Source of the DNA: Gammaproteobacteria bacterium
Lineage (GTDB): Bacteria > Pseudomonadota > Gammaproteobacteria > Arenicellales > Spongiicolonaceae
DNA: 14,573 bases
Reading direction: 5' to 3'
NCBI GenBank assembly: GCA_007570945.1
Contig: RKSH01000217.1
Span: 1-14,573 of the forward strand
The stretch's first letter is position 1; each line of letters opens with the position of its first letter. The notes below the pieces were generated by a model. It worked only from the letters and a program-made list of their open reading frames with translations, did not search any database and was not told the origin of the DNA. Positions 13,724-14,573 of this stretch are shown here, piece after piece. Made by a program: the position numbers and the translations under genes.

Positions 13724-14089
13724 TCAGCGCACTCTCCTGGCGCGCGCTTCCTGTTGTTCCTTGCACATGACGCACACCGCGCTTTCCGGCACGGCGAGGA
13801 GTCTTTGCGGGGGGATTTCGGTTGCGCATTCCTCGCAGATGCCGAAGTCTTCGTCGTCCACCCGCCCCAGGGCGTTTTTCAGTTGCGCCAGTTTGTTTTG
13901 TTTTTGCTGCAGGGCGGTGTGCGCCAGTTCCTGGCGGTTCAGGACCTCGGCGCGGTCCAGGCGGCCGATGGTGAGGGTGGAGTCCACCGGTTGCGCCTTG
14001 CTTTCCAGTTCGCGCGCGGCTTCTTCGGTGGCGGAAATTTCCGCGCCGATTTTCTTGCGCAACTCGGCGCGTTTGGCGGCGTTCAGCAT
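13724..14089 (-). CDS. DksA/TraR family C4 zinc-finger protein
   Basis: A 121-residue DksA/TraR-like protein. Members bind the RNA polymerase secondary channel, often with ppGpp, and alter transcription initiation. An N-terminal coiled-coil-like region spans about 5-75 (ELRKKIGAEISATEEAARELE and QELAHTALQQKQNKLAQLKN). It is followed by FGICEECATEIPPQRLLAVPESAVCVMC, giving zinc ligands Cys85, Cys88, Cys106 and Cys109. It is shorter than E. coli DksA (151 residues) and resembles the generic DksA-type group. The tip of the coiled coil lacks an obvious DxxDxA motif, though VDSTLTIGRLDRAEV is in the right place, so classical DksA activity is uncertain. The ATG lies 4 nt after the thioesterase stop, indicating one operon. 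Confidence 0.88.
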   Translation of the reverse strand: MLNAAKRAELRKKIGAEISATEEAARELESKAQPVDSTLTIGRLDRAEVLNRQELAHTALQQKQNKLAQLKNALGRVDDEDFGICEECATEIPPQRLLAVPESAVCVMCKEQQEARARRVR

Positions 14090-14093
14090 GGGT

Positions 14094-14558
14094 TCACGCT
14101 ACCACATATGCGCCGGTGCCGGCGGCGATGAGTTGCGCGCGCTCGTTGTGCAATTCCATGCGCGCCACCGCAACTTTGTTGCCGTGGCGCATGATGTGGG
14201 CGGTGGCGGTGAAGCGCCGGCCGAGGCCGGGGCGCAAATAGTCCACCCGCAGGTCAATGGTGCCGATGCGGCCAAAGCGCGCGGCCACCTCGTCCACCGG
14301 CGCGGCATCCATGCGCACCGCCACTTCGCGGAATGCGGCCAGGCCGCCGGCCACGTCAAGGCACGTGGAAATCACCCCGCCGTGCAGCACGCCGCGCGTG
14401 AAGTTGCCCACCAGGTCACCGCGCATGTCCACCGCCACCGCCACCGGCGCGCGCTCCACGGTGACAATTTCCAGCCCCAGAAAGCGGTTGAAGCAAATCT
14501 GCTCGGCAAAAATGCGCCGCAGCAGGGCGCTGATTTCAGGGCGGACAACGTCGGACAC
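14094..14558 (-). CDS. yigI: YigI-like hotdog-fold acyl-CoA thioesterase
   Basis: A 154-residue PaaI-type hotdog thioesterase that hydrolyses acyl-CoA esters. The sequence aligns along its whole length with E. coli YigI as I remember it. Shared blocks are FNRFLGLEI, VGNFTRGVLHGGVISTCLDVAGGLAAF (the hotdog helix with the HGG motif), FGRIGTIDLRVDYLRPG, RFTATAHIMRHGNKVAVARMELHNE and the final GTGAYVV. The catalytic acidic residue is expected in the long helix (Asp68 in CLDVAGG). It starts at ATG 14558, 15 nt from the window edge, so its promoter lies outside. It is followed at 4 nt by the DksA-like gene, and the two likely share a transcript. Confidence 0.92.
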   Translation of the reverse strand: MSDVVRPEISALLRRIFAEQICFNRFLGLEIVTVERAPVAVAVDMRGDLVGNFTRGVLHGGVISTCLDVAGGLAAFREVAVRMDAAPVDEVAARFGRIGTIDLRVDYLRPGLGRRFTATAHIMRHGNKVAVARMELHNERAQLIAAGTGAYVVA

Positions 14559-14573
14559 GGCGGGGCCTGGCGG

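Overview
The window is a gene-dense, GC-rich piece of a proteobacterial chromosome. All but one gene lie on the minus strand, often with 4-bp ATGA/GTGA overlaps and GTG starts. Taxonomy is unresolved. The YigI-type thioesterase, YajR-type transporter and DksA-like protein look gammaproteobacterial, while ChoXWV, BetC and the threonine synthase resemble alphaproteobacterial versions. The set of osmolyte genes (choline sulfate, choline/betaine, probably DMSP) suggests a marine or saline habitat, possibly host-associated.

Layout by position. At 1-2247, read right to left, are a single-stranded DNA-binding protein, a rhomboid protease, a secreted DUF192 protein and an AT-richer reading frame that is apparently frameshifted and runs off the left edge. 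At 2395-11625 is an osmolyte island. In transcription order it holds a zinc alcohol dehydrogenase, a cupin with the DMSP-lyase metal signature, an FAD-dependent amine-oxidase-like enzyme, choline-binding protein ChoX, a terminator, permease ChoW, ATPase ChoV, a terminator inside a 21-bp repeat array, choline sulfatase BetC and a YajR-like exporter. At 11680-13062 is the only plus-strand gene, threonine synthase, divergent from the dehydrogenase across a 54-bp spacer. At 13076-13680 is a probable RelE/ParE-type toxin with an unfamiliar partner. At 13724-14558 are a DksA/TraR-type zinc-finger protein and a YigI-like thioesterase.

How the genes may work together. BetC frees choline from choline-O-sulfate, and ChoXWV would import choline or related betaines. 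The dehydrogenase, cupin and flavoenzyme form one translationally coupled unit next to the importer. The cupin carries the full HxHxxxExY...H signature, so the island may handle the sulfonium osmolyte DMSP as well as quaternary amines. No betA/betB (choline to betaine) and no known acrylate genes (acuI, acuK, prpE) lie in the window, so the downstream route is not visible.

The least expected observations are two arrays of degenerate 21-bp tandem repeats in two separate spacers (1654-1737 and 5349-5453), one carrying the choV terminator, and several promoters whose -10 box sits only 8-11 nt before the start codon, implying leaderless or near-leaderless mRNAs. No tRNA, rRNA, insertion sequence or CRISPR array was seen.
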